Shown piece after piece: positions 8,406-18,831 of a stretch of DNA of 64,000 bases; positions within the stretch are counted from its first letter, which is position 1; each line of letters opens with the position of its first letter. The translations under genes and the position numbers were made by a program. Below the pieces are notes generated by a model. That model saw only the letters and a list, made by a program, of their open reading frames with translations. It made no database searches and was not told where the DNA came from. The DNA is from Poriferisodalis sp965226645 (GTDB lineage Bacteria; Actinomycetota; Acidimicrobiia; Acidimicrobiales; Poriferisodalaceae): the NCBI GenBank assembly GCA_965226645.1, contig CBDDDL010000004.1:1-64000 (forward strand), given 5' to 3'.

Positions 8406-9584
8406 CTAGATGCCCAAGTCCTTCAGGTTGTAGTCCCTGATGGCTTCGCGGGCGGCGTCGTCCCAGACGAATTCGTGCTCGCGGCCCACGTTGGGCGCAT
8501 ACACGAAGGGCGTCTCGCCACCGAATCGCCTGCGTCGAGCGTCAATGGCCCAGCCGATCACCCGGGACCGCTCAGCGATGTATGCCTCGTCGTAGAGCGA
8601 GACCGGGTTGTGCACGCCGCCGCTGCGCACGCCGAGCACTGAGCGGCGCCGATGGAAGCCGAAGTTGATGGTGACCCGGGGTCGCTCGGACGTGTTCGCA
8701 AACGAGCCGTGGATGGCCTGACGGCTGGTGATGGCCACATCGCCGGGGTCGCACAGCATCGGCACGGCCTCAGGCAGGCGGTCCGAGCCCGCGGCGAGCG
8801 CCATGGCCTTGATGTCGAGCTTGCCGATGCGGTGTGAGCCGGGCACCACCCACAGGCCGTTCGTCGCGTCGCAGCCGTACAGCTGGGCCATGAAATTGAA
8901 GCCGTGCGTGCCTTCGTCGAGATCGGGATGATCCCAGTGCGTCCAGCCGTCCTGGTGCCACGAGACCGAGCCCCCAAGGCCGGGATGCTTGATCCACACC
9001 ACCTCGTTGAATGGGGTGAAGTCGGGGCCGTTCAGCGCCGCAGCGACGCCCAGCAGGCCCGGATGGCCGTACACCCGCAGACAGGCCTCGGAGAACTGCA
9101 GCGAGCCGCTGATGATCTGCACCACCCACTCCGGGGCGCCGTCGGGGGCGGAGGGCTCGAACATCTTGTGCGGGTGGCGGCCGTGGGCGACATGGGTGCC
9201 GCCGTAGGGATCCGACAGCGGTCGCACGAAGGACACGGCGCGACCCTGGTGAGCGGCGCCGAGTGCCGGCCGTCCGTGCCGGTCGCTGGTGGAGTCGGGT
9301 CCGGTGGGGCAGTGGTCGAGCATGTCGATGACGTCGGCTTCGATGTCGGCGAGCTCTTCGGCGCCGAGCACGTTGGTGAACACGTAGAAGCCGCAGCGCG
9401 AGTAGGCCTCGGCGATCTCGGGATGCAGCCGGCCGTCGTCGGTGAACCGGATCGGGCCCCGGTTGCCGAGCTGCATCGCCCGCTCGGTGCCCGATGCGCG
9501 GTAGGCGACCATGTCGTCCTGGGCGTCGCCGTAGTCGACGATCGGCACCTCGGTGAGTCCCAGCGTTGCCGCACCTGCACTCAT
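8406..9584 (-). CDS. Phytanoyl-CoA dioxygenase (PhyH) family protein
   Basis: 392 residues from ATG 9584, preceded by GGGGTG; an in-frame ATG upstream is less likely. Non-haem Fe(II)/2-oxoglutarate oxygenase of the PhyH family: SWHQDGWTHW supplies the His-x-Asp pair, the distal His is in QAIHGSFANTS, and the following SERPRVTINFGF Arg would bind 2-oxoglutarate. Such enzymes hydroxylate lipids, small metabolites or natural products; the substrate here is unknown. It lies downstream of rarA on the same strand, separated by a tandem repeat. Confidence 0.8.
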   Translation of the reverse strand: MSAGAATLGLTEVPIVDYGDAQDDMVAYRASGTERAMQLGNRGPIRFTDDGRLHPEIAEAYSRCGFYVFTNVLGAEELADIEADVIDMLDHCPTGPDSTSDRHGRPALGAAHQGRAVSFVRPLSDPYGGTHVAHGRHPHKMFEPSAPDGAPEWVVQIISGSLQFSEACLRVYGHPGLLGVAAALNGPDFTPFNEVVWIKHPGLGGSVSWHQDGWTHWDHPDLDEGTHGFNFMAQLYGCDATNGLWVVPGSHRIGKLDIKAMALAAGSDRLPEAVPMLCDPGDVAITSRQAIHGSFANTSERPRVTINFGFHRRRSVLGVRSGGVHNPVSLYDEAYIAERSRVIGWAIDARRRRFGGETPFVYAPNVGREHEFVWDDAAREAIRDYNLKDLGI

Positions 9585-9634
9585 GTCACACCCCCGCGCG
9601 AGCGTCTGGGGCATGCCAACGCGCCCCGCCGTCG

Positions 9635-9700
9635 CTGTCATTCAACCACGGGCGGCGATCCCCGGCGCTGTCATTCAACCACGGGCGGCGATCCCCGGCG
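9635..9700. repeat. Two perfect tandem 33-bp repeats at the rarA 3' end
   Basis: Copies 9635-9667 and 9668-9700 are identical. The second copy encodes the last ten codons and stop of rarA; the first lies just past the stop. The 33-base unit is a multiple of three, so the duplication left the rarA frame intact. Confidence 0.9.
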
Positions 9701-10966
9701 CAGGTCGCGTTCGCGGCCGTGCTCGGAGGGTTCCCAGTAGACGTGGCCGGCCACCTCGTCGGGACGATATTGCTGGGGCACCCAGCCGGAGGGGTCTTCA
9801 TGGGGGTACTGATAGCCCTCTCCGTGGCCCAGCGATGCGGCGCCGCGGTAGTGCGCATCGCGCAAGTGCATCGGCACCTCGCCGGCGCCGGCTGCGCGGG
9901 CGTCCGCCATCGCACGGCCGATCGCGACGGTCACGCGGTTCGACTTGGGCGCAGTTGCGAGACGCACGACTGCGTGGGCCAGGTTCAGCTGGGCCTCTGG
10001 CAGCCCGACGTACTCGACGGCGCGGGCAGCGGCTTCGGCTACGAGAAGGGCAGAGCTGTCGGCCATGCCGATGTCCTCGGACGCCAGAATGACCATTCGG
10101 CGTGCGATAAACCGCGGGTCCTCGCCAGCGTCGAGCATTCGGGCCAGCCAGTAGAGCGCTGCGTCCGGATCCGAGCCGCGCATCGACTTGATGAACGCGC
10201 TGATGATGTCGTAGTGGCCGTCGGCGCCATAGCGCACGGCTTTCGCGTCGACTGCGTGTTCAGCATCAGCCAGCGAGACGTGTGGCTCCCCGCCCGGGCG
10301 GCGATCTGCGAGAGCCACGGCGACTTCGATGCTGGTGAGCGCATGGCGGCCGTCGCCGCCGCTGCGGGCTGCGATGTGGTCGATGGCTTCGTTGTCGGCG
10401 GTTGCGCCCTCTGCGTCGAGTCCACGGCCGATCAGCGTCCGCAGCGCCGCGTCGTCGAGCGTTGCGAGACGGAACAGCGTCGAGCGCGACAGCAGTGGCG
10501 GGTTGACTTCGAAGTGCGGATTCTCGGTGGTTGCGCCGATCAGCACGATCAGGCCGTCCTCCACCGCGGGCAGCAGGGCGTCCTGCTGGGCCTTGTTGAA
10601 CCGGTGCACCTCGTCGAGGAACAGGATCGTTCCGGTGTCGTACTCGCCCAGCCGCTGCTTGGCCCCCGCGATGATCTCCCGAACGTCCTTGACGCTGGCG
10701 CTCACCGCAGACAATTCGCAGAACGTCTTGCTCGTCGTCACCGCGACCACTCGCGCCAGCGTCGTCTTGCCAGTGCCGGGCGGCCCCCACAGGATCACCG
10801 ACGAGAGGCGATCGGCCTCGACAAGCTCCCTCAACGGCCGTCCGAGCGCCAGCAGGTGCTCTTGGCCGACGATCTCATCGAGCGTCTTCGGTCGAAGGCG
10901 GGCTGCCAGCGGAGCCTGACGCGCCAGCCGCTCCGCTCCCGCTGCTTCGAACAGCCCGTCGCTCAC
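9671..10966 (-). CDS. rarA: Replication-associated recombination protein A (AAA ATPase)
   Basis: 431 residues. AAA+ clamp-loader-like ATPase of the RarA/MgsA/WRNIP1 family: LRPKTLDEIVGQEHLL near 24-39, Walker A GPPGTGKTT 61-69, Walker B ILFLDEVHRF near 114-123, sensor I IGATTENP, and the C-terminal MgsA tetramerisation region (DIISAFIKSMRGSDPDAALYWLARM). It is thought to act at stalled replication forks with SSB. The length is typical. The extreme C-terminus lies within the tandem repeat at 9635-9700. Confidence 0.9.
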   Translation of the reverse strand: MSDGLFEAAGAERLARQAPLAARLRPKTLDEIVGQEHLLALGRPLRELVEADRLSSVILWGPPGTGKTTLARVVAVTTSKTFCELSAVSASVKDVREIIAGAKQRLGEYDTGTILFLDEVHRFNKAQQDALLPAVEDGLIVLIGATTENPHFEVNPPLLSRSTLFRLATLDDAALRTLIGRGLDAEGATADNEAIDHIAARSGGDGRHALTSIEVAVALADRRPGGEPHVSLADAEHAVDAKAVRYGADGHYDIISAFIKSMRGSDPDAALYWLARMLDAGEDPRFIARRMVILASEDIGMADSSALLVAEAAARAVEYVGLPEAQLNLAHAVVRLATAPKSNRVTVAIGRAMADARAAGAGEVPMHLRDAHYRGAASLGHGEGYQYPHEDPSGWVPQQYRPDEVAGHVYWEPSEHGRERDLRRGSPPVVE

Positions 10967-11005
10967 ACCCCGACGGTACGCGGCAGTCGGTGGCGTCGCG
11001 GTCGA

Positions 11006-11434
11006 TCAGACCGCTGGATGGTCCAATTCGTAGGGCCGGATGCGCTTGGCGAGGCTCAGATCGTGCCCGGAGGGGTCGATGATCGGGAACATGCGCTCGC
11101 CCCACGGGGCATCTATTGGCTCGGTCTGCGGTGCCAGGCCGGCGTCGATCGCACGTTGGTAGATCACGTCCACGTCGTCGACATGGAAGATCACACGTCC
11201 CCAGCCGGTTTCCACATCGTCGGGCGTTGCCACCGCGATCAAGTTCACGAAGCACTGCCCGCTGCAAAGCGTGCTGAACGGGGCATCGTCGCCGCCGTAG
11301 CTCAGCTCGAAGCCCAGCGCCGCGTAGAAGTGAACGGACGCCGTCATGTCGGCGGTGCGAAGCGTGATCGCGTTGATGGACTCGATGCCTGCCACGTCCC
11401 TATTGTCGCCCGGTGGCCGCAGATCCGTCGCCAT
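11006..11434 (-). CDS. VOC superfamily (glyoxalase/dioxygenase-like) protein
   Basis: About 142 residues. Two beta-alpha-beta-beta-beta halves are visible: ITLRTADMTASVHFYAALGFEL and VIFHVDDVDVIYQRAIDAGL, ending WGERMFPIIDPSGHDLSL, the usual vicinal oxygen chelate pattern. A metal-dependent lyase, dioxygenase or binding role is possible; the substrate is unknown. The start is uncertain: ATG 11434 is used, but GTG 11395, just before GIESINAITL, is as plausible. It diverges from the fumarase gene. Confidence 0.7.
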   Translation of the reverse strand: MATDLRPPGDNRDVAGIESINAITLRTADMTASVHFYAALGFELSYGGDDAPFSTLCSGQCFVNLIAVATPDDVETGWGRVIFHVDDVDVIYQRAIDAGLAPQTEPIDAPWGERMFPIIDPSGHDLSLAKRIRPYELDHPAV

Positions 11435-11533
11435 GGCACCGCCGCCGAGCGGTTTGCGGCCTACCGCCACCACCAAGCACATTGCGGCTCACCGTGATCC
11501 GGCGGGATGGTGCCTGTTCCGTAGCATGAGGCG

Positions 11534-13183
<1,650 letters not shown>

Positions 13184-13195
13184 ACTCCGGTTGGC

Positions 13196-13678
13196 TCAGC
13201 TGTCCCGCCTGAACAGCACGTAGTCGATCGGGTTGACGTCGCCGACCGCGAATGCGATCGACACGGCGATGCCCGCAGCAGCGAGCACGATCATCGTGAT
13301 GATGGCGGAACGGGGGAGCCTGCCGTCCGCATCTGACGGCAGCCGCTCACGCACCTTCTGAAGCAGGCGATCTGCCCACGCCACGTCCCGGGCCAAGATT
13401 GCGAGACCCAGCGCTACCACCAGCATCCCGGGACCGGGCAGCGGCATCAAGATGATGCCGAGAACGACGATGCCCAGCCCGATGCCCATGCGCACCATGC
13501 GAAAGATCGACTGACGCCAGGCGCTGCGGCTGGAGGGCTCCCGCTCGCCGGTTTCGAGCTCGGCAGCAATGGCTGCCTCGCGGAACCGCTCACTGCGGTC
13601 GAGCATTTGCTCGCGCTGGTCGGAATCACCGGAGCTTGCATCGCCCCCGTCGGCGTGCTGCGTTGTCGTGTCGTCCAT
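13196..13678 (-). CDS. PGPGW-motif transmembrane protein
   Basis: 160 residues. A charged cytoplasmic N-terminus (about 1-58) is followed by two close hydrophobic segments around the family motif LPLPGPGMLVVALGLAIL near 78-96, and by a third near 126-147. This matches the small actinobacterial putative transmembrane PGPGW family of unknown function. It converges with the fumarase gene, with only 12 bases between the stops. Confidence 0.75.
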   Translation of the reverse strand: MDDTTTQHADGGDASSGDSDQREQMLDRSERFREAAIAAELETGEREPSSRSAWRQSIFRMVRMGIGLGIVVLGIILMPLPGPGMLVVALGLAILARDVAWADRLLQKVRERLPSDADGRLPRSAIITMIVLAAAGIAVSIAFAVGDVNPIDYVLFRRDS

Positions 13679-13782
13679 GGTGGTGGCTTTCGGCGCTCAT
13701 CGACGTTCGGTTCGGCAGTGACTTGGCCTGCGCGTCTTCGGCGGCATGACCACGTGCCGCAATAGTGTGGCGTGTCAGCCCG

Positions 13783-13801
13783 CGAAACCCGCGCGGTTTC
13801 G
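13783..13801 (+). promoter_or_regulatory. Hairpin just before the MBL gene ribosome site
   Basis: CGAAACC and GGTTTCG (7-base arms) around a five-base GC loop, immediately upstream of AAGGAG. It could modulate translation or be an operator. Confidence 0.4.
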
Positions 13802-13817
13802 ACAAGGAGATGCGGCG

Positions 13818-14693
13818 ATGCCGACCGTTGACAAGTCCGCTCCGATCAGCTGGACCGTGGGTGACGCCAAGATCACCCGCATTGCCGAGCTCGAGGTCCA
13901 CTGGCCGTTCAGCATCTTGCTGCCCGGCGCGGACGAGCTGATCGACAACTACGACTGGCTGCGACCCGACTTCGTCACCGACGACGGCCGCATGCGGCTC
14001 TCGATGCACGCCCTGGTCATCGAATCGGCCGGCATGCGGATCATGGTCGACACCTGCGTCGGCAATGACAAGTCACGGCCCGGGGCCCCTCCGTTCGAAC
14101 AGCTTTCGACGCCGTTCCTGGCCGACCTCGAAGCGGCCGGTTTCACACCCGACTCGATTGACGTCGTCGTGTGCACCCACCTGCATGTGGACCACGTCGG
14201 ATGGAACACCCGCCTCGTCGACGGCGAATGGGTGCCGACGTTTCCCAACGCCCGATACGTGTTCGTACAGTCCGAATACGACTACTGGCGCACCGAGCCC
14301 CAGGACTACGGGCCAGTGTTCGAGGATTCAGTGCAGCCCGTGATGGATGCCGGCCTCGCCGACCTCGTCGCTCCCGATCACCGCATCAACGATGAGGTGT
14401 GGCTGGAGTCGACCCCTGGGCACACACCTGGACACGTCAGCGTGATCATCGAGTCGGCGGGGGAGACAGCCACCATCACCGGCGACATGACCCATCACCC
14501 GCTCCAGTTCGCGCATCCCGATCTGGCCTCGACCGCCGACTACAGCCGTGACGGCACCTCGACGCGTACCCGACTGGACGCGTACCCGCGCTGGGCCGAC
14601 GGTCGTCTCGTCATTGGCACCCACTTCGCCGGCCGCACTGCCGGCCACATCAAGCCCGCCGACGAGTCCAACAGCTGGATCTTCGCTCCCTAG
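13818..14693 (+). CDS. Metallo-beta-lactamase fold hydrolase
   Basis: 291 residues from ATG 13818, selected for the AAGGAGA site 8-14 bases upstream. The metal-binding signature THLHVDHVGWNT gives HxHxDH; later ligands are in STPGHTPGHVSV and ITGDMTHHP, and a terminal GTHFAGRTAGHI His is present. This is the pattern of AHL-lactonase-like and other dinuclear-zinc MBL hydrolases. The substrate is unknown. It converges with the acyl-CoA dehydrogenase gene, 6 bases apart. Confidence 0.8.
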   Translation: MPTVDKSAPISWTVGDAKITRIAELEVHWPFSILLPGADELIDNYDWLRPDFVTDDGRMRLSMHALVIESAGMRIMVDTCVGNDKSRPGAPPFEQLSTPFLADLEAAGFTPDSIDVVVCTHLHVDHVGWNTRLVDGEWVPTFPNARYVFVQSEYDYWRTEPQDYGPVFEDSVQPVMDAGLADLVAPDHRINDEVWLESTPGHTPGHVSVIIESAGETATITGDMTHHPLQFAHPDLASTADYSRDGTSTRTRLDAYPRWADGRLVIGTHFAGRTAGHIKPADESNSWIFAP

Positions 14694-14699
14694 GCGCGC

Positions 14700-15812
14700 C
14701 TAGACGCGGGGCTCACGCGGCAGCTGCAGGATCCGCTCACCGATGATGTTGCGCAAGATCTGCGTCGTGCCGCCCATGATCGTGTAGGCGGGCGCGTACA
14801 CCACATTGCGAGACACCCGGTTGGCGAGCATCGTCTCGGCCCCGGCCACATCGCCCACGAGGCGCGACACCTCCTGCTCGAACTCGGTGCACCACGTCTT
14901 GGTGACCGCTGAGTACTGAGCGAACGGCGTCTGGCGCAGCACGTTGCGCAGCACCATGTCGCGCCCAATGCGGTAGCCAGTCTCGATGCGGGCCATGCGT
15001 TGGCGGATCAACGGGTCCGACGTGTCGGCACGCTCCTTGGTGTCCAGGTACAGCCGTTGGTTCGACGCAAGACGGTCGATGCCGCCGCGCTCATGCTCCA
15101 ACTGGCGCATCGTCTGACCGAAGCTGTTGTTCAGCTGGCCCACCAGATTGTCGACCGGAATCGACACCTCGTCGAAGAACACCTCGTTGAAGTGGGCATC
15201 GCCCGAGGCGTCGCGGATCGGCCGCACCTCGATGCCCGGGGTGTCCATCGGGACGATCAGCTCGCTCATGCCCTTGTGGGGCGGCGCGTCGGGATCGGTT
15301 CGGCAGATCAGGTAGCACCAGTTGGCGGTGGCCGCCCCGCTCGTCCAGATCTTCTGGCCGTTGACGATGAACCGATCGCCGTCACGTACCGCCGTCGTCC
15401 CGATGGCCGCCACATCGGAGCCGGCATCGGGCTCGGACATGCCGATGCACCAGCGCGAACGCCCGGCGCGCATCTCGGGCAGAAACTTCGCCTGCTGCTC
15501 TTCGGTGCCGTACCTCAGCAGCACCGGCCCGATCTGACGGTCCGGGAAGAACGAGCTGGCCATCGGGGCGCCGCCCAGCAACAACTGCTCGGTGACGACG
15601 AAGCGTTCCACCTCGGGCCGCCCGTCACCTCCAGCCGACACCGGCCAGCACATCCCGATCCAGCCTCGCTCGGCAAGCCTCAGCGTGAACTCGTCGGAGT
15701 AGCCCACCAGCCACCCGTCGTCGGTCGTGAACAAGTCCGCTGTCGCATCGCGCACCCAGCTGGCCGCCTCATCGGCCAATTCGGTCAGCGCGGCAGGCCA
15801 GTTGTAGTCCAT
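14700..15812 (-). CDS. Acyl-CoA dehydrogenase
   Basis: 370 residues, a full-length FAD flavoprotein fold: N-terminal helical domain, middle beta domain with CIGMSEPDAGSDVAAIGTTA and GQKIWTSGA for flavin and substrate, and C-terminal helices ending IMGGTTQILRNIIGERIL. It catalyses alpha-beta desaturation of an acyl-CoA with electron-transfer flavoprotein as acceptor. Its chain-length preference cannot be read. It is followed on the same strand by an unrelated binding-protein gene. Confidence 0.85.
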   Translation of the reverse strand: MDYNWPAALTELADEAASWVRDATADLFTTDDGWLVGYSDEFTLRLAERGWIGMCWPVSAGGDGRPEVERFVVTEQLLLGGAPMASSFFPDRQIGPVLLRYGTEEQQAKFLPEMRAGRSRWCIGMSEPDAGSDVAAIGTTAVRDGDRFIVNGQKIWTSGAATANWCYLICRTDPDAPPHKGMSELIVPMDTPGIEVRPIRDASGDAHFNEVFFDEVSIPVDNLVGQLNNSFGQTMRQLEHERGGIDRLASNQRLYLDTKERADTSDPLIRQRMARIETGYRIGRDMVLRNVLRQTPFAQYSAVTKTWCTEFEQEVSRLVGDVAGAETMLANRVSRNVVYAPAYTIMGGTTQILRNIIGERILQLPREPRV

Positions 15813-15868
15813 TGCCCGGACAGTACTGCCGAGGTAGCGCTGCGTTTTGGGGGGCCTCTGCGAGATCC

Positions 15869-17869
15869 CTACCGGTCGGTGCGGTACAGGTAGCGCAGAT
15901 CCCAGTAGCCGTACAGCGTCGGCGTGACATTGCCGAGCACGTTGCGCACAGCCCCCAAGCGCTCACCCTGCGTCGTGTAGATCAACGGCACGTTCTCCGC
16001 GGCGATCGCTTGCGCCCGCCGGTAGTGCTCCACTCGCGTTTCCTGGTCGAGTTCGGAGCTGGCTTCGATGTACAGCTCGTCGATCTCGGCCTCCCAATCG
16101 GTGGCGGGCTCGGTCTGGTTGGGGTGCCACAGGTGCAGCGCCTCGCCGCTGTGCCACAGCCCGATGCCGCTGTAGGGGTCGGGGCCGCCGGTGAAGCCGA
16201 TCACCATGGCCTCCCAGTCGTAGGTGGTGGTCAGCTGCGCGACCAGGTCGCCGAAGTCGACGAGGCGAAACTCGACATCGAGTCCGATCGCCGTCATCCC
16301 CTCGTGGACGATCCGGGTCACCTCAGCCCGAACGCTGTTGCCGTCGTTGGTGATCAGCGTGAACGAAACGGGATTGCCGTCGCCGTCTTCGCGGATGCCG
16401 TCGCCATCGGTGTCTATCCAGCCCAGGCCGTCGAGGATCTCATTGGCCGTGCCGAGGTCGTAGGGGTAGCGGCGCACGTCGGGATTGTGGAAGTCACCCG
16501 CGGCGGGACTCACCGATGACCACTGCGGGTAGCCCAAGCCGTGCTCGACGCCATCGATCATGGCCGCCTTGTCCATCGAGTGCGCCACCGCTCGGCGGAA
16601 CTCGACCGTGGCGAACCAGCGCTGCCGAACCGGATCGACGTACGGCTCGCCACCGTCGCCCGATCCCGGATTCTGGTTGAAAGTCAGAAAGGTGGTGCCG
16701 AAGCCGGGACCACGCCGGTGCAGCGTGAAGTTCTCCGCTTCGGCCAGTGGTTTGAGCAGTGCGAACTCTTCACCCAGCACGCCGTGGAAATCGGTGGTGC
16801 CGTCGCGGAACAGCGCAAGCTCGGCCTCCAAGTCAGGCACGATCAGCTCGATTACCCGGTCGAGGTACGGCAGGCGCTCACCGGCGTCGTCGGTGAGCCA
16901 GTAGCGAGGGTTGCGCTCGTAGACGATCCGCTCTCCAGGCGTGTATTCGCCGATGGTGAACGGGCCCGTGCCGATGACCTGGGCCGGGTCGGTGTCGATG
17001 TCCCAGAACTCTGTGAAGGTCCCGGCCTCGATGGGGCTTTGCAGGAGGTGCTTGGGGTAGATGGCGGTGCCCATCGACCGCAGGAACGGCGCGAACGGCT
17101 GCGGCAGGACGATCTCGACGGTGTGGTCATCAAGCGCCGCCACCGCCATCTTCGATTCTTCCCATTGCCCGTTGTCGGGGTTCAAGTACCGGAACTCGAA
17201 AGTTGAGCGGCTCGATGCGTTGAAGTCGTCGCTGTATATGACCTCGTTGAAGGTGAAGTCCACGTCGTGCGCGGAGAACGGTGTGCCGTCGTGCCACACC
17301 ACGTCGTCGCGCAGATGGAACACCCATCGCAGGCCGTCGTCGGAGCGCTCCCACGACTCGGCGAGCAGTGGCTCCACCTCGTCGGTAAGCCATGACGTCT
17401 CGGTGAGCCCCTCGAACAGGTAGCCGAGCACGTTCGACGAACCGGCATCGTTCGACAACTCCAAGTTGAACGTCAGCGGCTCCGAGATGGTGGCGAACGA
17501 CAGGGTTCCGCCGTGGGCGCCGATCGAGTACTCGAAATCGGCTGCATTCTGGCGAAGCTGCGCAACCGTGGCAGTCAATTCTGGGTCGCTCCTGGCGGAC
17601 TCATCATCGTCTGAACTCTCGCTGGCGCCGGCTTCGGAGTCACCGTCGGCGGCATCCGCTGGCAGCGCCGTGGTGCTGGTGGGAGCCGTTATCGCGGGCT
17701 CGGCTGCAGCCGTCGTCGGGGGAGCAGCCTCGCTCGTCGTCGGCGCCGCGGTGGTAGCGGCACCGTCGAGCATCGTGGTCGCCGACGGCACATCGCCGCC
17801 GCCGCCAGTACATGCTGCAAGCAGCCAGCACATGCTCGCCAGCAGCGCGACCCAACGTCGTGATCGCAT
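15869..17869 (-). CDS. Extracellular solute-binding lipoprotein, peptide/nickel (family 5) type
   Basis: 666 residues from ATG 17869, chosen for GAGGAG just upstream. The signal peptide RSRRWVALLASMCWLLAAC is a lipobox with the cleavage Cys near residue 20, followed by a Thr/Ala/Ser-rich linker to about 95. The mature part has the family 5 layout: LTFNLELSNDAGSSNVLGYLFEGL, then WVFHLRDDVVWHDGTPFSAHDVDFT, the cluster signature. It is anchored outside the membrane and delivers peptides or similar solutes to an ABC importer. No permease or ATPase genes flank it. Confidence 0.85.
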   Translation of the reverse strand: MRSRRWVALLASMCWLLAACTGGGGDVPSATTMLDGAATTAAPTTSEAAPPTTAAAEPAITAPTSTTALPADAADGDSEAGASESSDDDESARSDPELTATVAQLRQNAADFEYSIGAHGGTLSFATISEPLTFNLELSNDAGSSNVLGYLFEGLTETSWLTDEVEPLLAESWERSDDGLRWVFHLRDDVVWHDGTPFSAHDVDFTFNEVIYSDDFNASSRSTFEFRYLNPDNGQWEESKMAVAALDDHTVEIVLPQPFAPFLRSMGTAIYPKHLLQSPIEAGTFTEFWDIDTDPAQVIGTGPFTIGEYTPGERIVYERNPRYWLTDDAGERLPYLDRVIELIVPDLEAELALFRDGTTDFHGVLGEEFALLKPLAEAENFTLHRRGPGFGTTFLTFNQNPGSGDGGEPYVDPVRQRWFATVEFRRAVAHSMDKAAMIDGVEHGLGYPQWSSVSPAAGDFHNPDVRRYPYDLGTANEILDGLGWIDTDGDGIREDGDGNPVSFTLITNDGNSVRAEVTRIVHEGMTAIGLDVEFRLVDFGDLVAQLTTTYDWEAMVIGFTGGPDPYSGIGLWHSGEALHLWHPNQTEPATDWEAEIDELYIEASSELDQETRVEHYRRAQAIAAENVPLIYTTQGERLGAVRNVLGNVTPTLYGYWDLRYLYRTDR

Positions 17870-17974
17870 GTTGCTCCTCGTGATACTCCGGTGACCTTCA
17901 GCCAAGAGTCAAGCAGCACGGTGTGCGACTTACGACAGCGGTCAGCTAAACGTGAAGCAGCCGAGTCGTGCCGT

Positions 17975-18790
17975 TCAGATCAACAGATTGGAGCGCAGCA
18001 TCTCGGGCACACCCGGGCTGAGACCGGCGGTCAGCAGGTAGCCCTCGGCACCCGATGTCGCACCGCCTGCACCGCCAGCGGTGCCGTTCGAACGCGTGCT
18101 CGATCCGAAGCGGGCATCGAGTTCGCCAAGTACCTCGGCCAACACCGCGCGCGGCGCGCACAGAATCGGCCGGACATCGGAGATGTCGATGCCGACGTCG
18201 GCAAATTGCGGCCGCAGCTCTTCGATGCGCTGACGCGACCGCAGCTCATTGGTGAGGCAGTAGTCGTCCAGCACGGTGTCGCGATCGACGCCGAGCACCT
18301 CGAGCAGCAACGCGGCGGCGAGACCGCTGCGGTCCTTGCCGGCCGTGCAGTGGAACAGCATCGGGAGGTAGTCGACATCTGCGGCCACCGTCACGAATTG
18401 GGCGAACCGCTCGCTGTAGGTGAGCAGCATGTTGATGTACAGCTCGACCATGTCGGCCTCGGAAACAGACTTCAGGCGCCCTTCGAGGATCTGGTCCACC
18501 ATGCTGATGTCGCCGTCGACGGTGTCTCCGACGGGCAGCGAGATGTGCGAGGTGACGCTGGACCAAAGGCGCGAACGGTCACGTTCGATTTCGGGACCCG
18601 CCCGGAAATCCACCACAGTGCGGATGCCGCGGCTGGCCAGCTCTTCGAGATCGTCAGCGCTGAGGCTGCTTAACCGATCGGAGCGGAACAGCGCACCGGG
18701 CCGCACACGGCGACCATTTGCCGCCCGGTAGCCGCAGAGATCACGGCAGTTCCGGGCACCTTCGAGGACAACGACGGCATCGCGACGCAC
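17975..18790 (-). CDS. Tyrosine-protein phosphatase (Y_phosphatase3 type)
   Basis: 271 residues from GTG 18790, where homology begins (AVVVLEGARNCRDLCGY); a longer frame would run into the divergent quinone oxidoreductase gene. The catalytic loop HCTAGKDRSG is the CX5R motif (C-T-A-G-K-D-R), and the general acid is probably in the DFRAGPE segment. Length and motifs match the actinobacterial low-specificity tyrosine or lipid phosphatases of the PtpB/MptpB kind. It lacks a signal peptide here. It diverges from the quinone oxidoreductase. Confidence 0.8.
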   Translation of the reverse strand: MRRDAVVVLEGARNCRDLCGYRAANGRRVRPGALFRSDRLSSLSADDLEELASRGIRTVVDFRAGPEIERDRSRLWSSVTSHISLPVGDTVDGDISMVDQILEGRLKSVSEADMVELYINMLLTYSERFAQFVTVAADVDYLPMLFHCTAGKDRSGLAAALLLEVLGVDRDTVLDDYCLTNELRSRQRIEELRPQFADVGIDISDVRPILCAPRAVLAEVLGELDARFGSSTRSNGTAGGAGGATSGAEGYLLTAGLSPGVPEMLRSNLLI

Positions 18791-18831
18791 GGCGGGGGAG
18801 GCTAATCGTTGCCCCGCTAGCGTCGCCGCCC

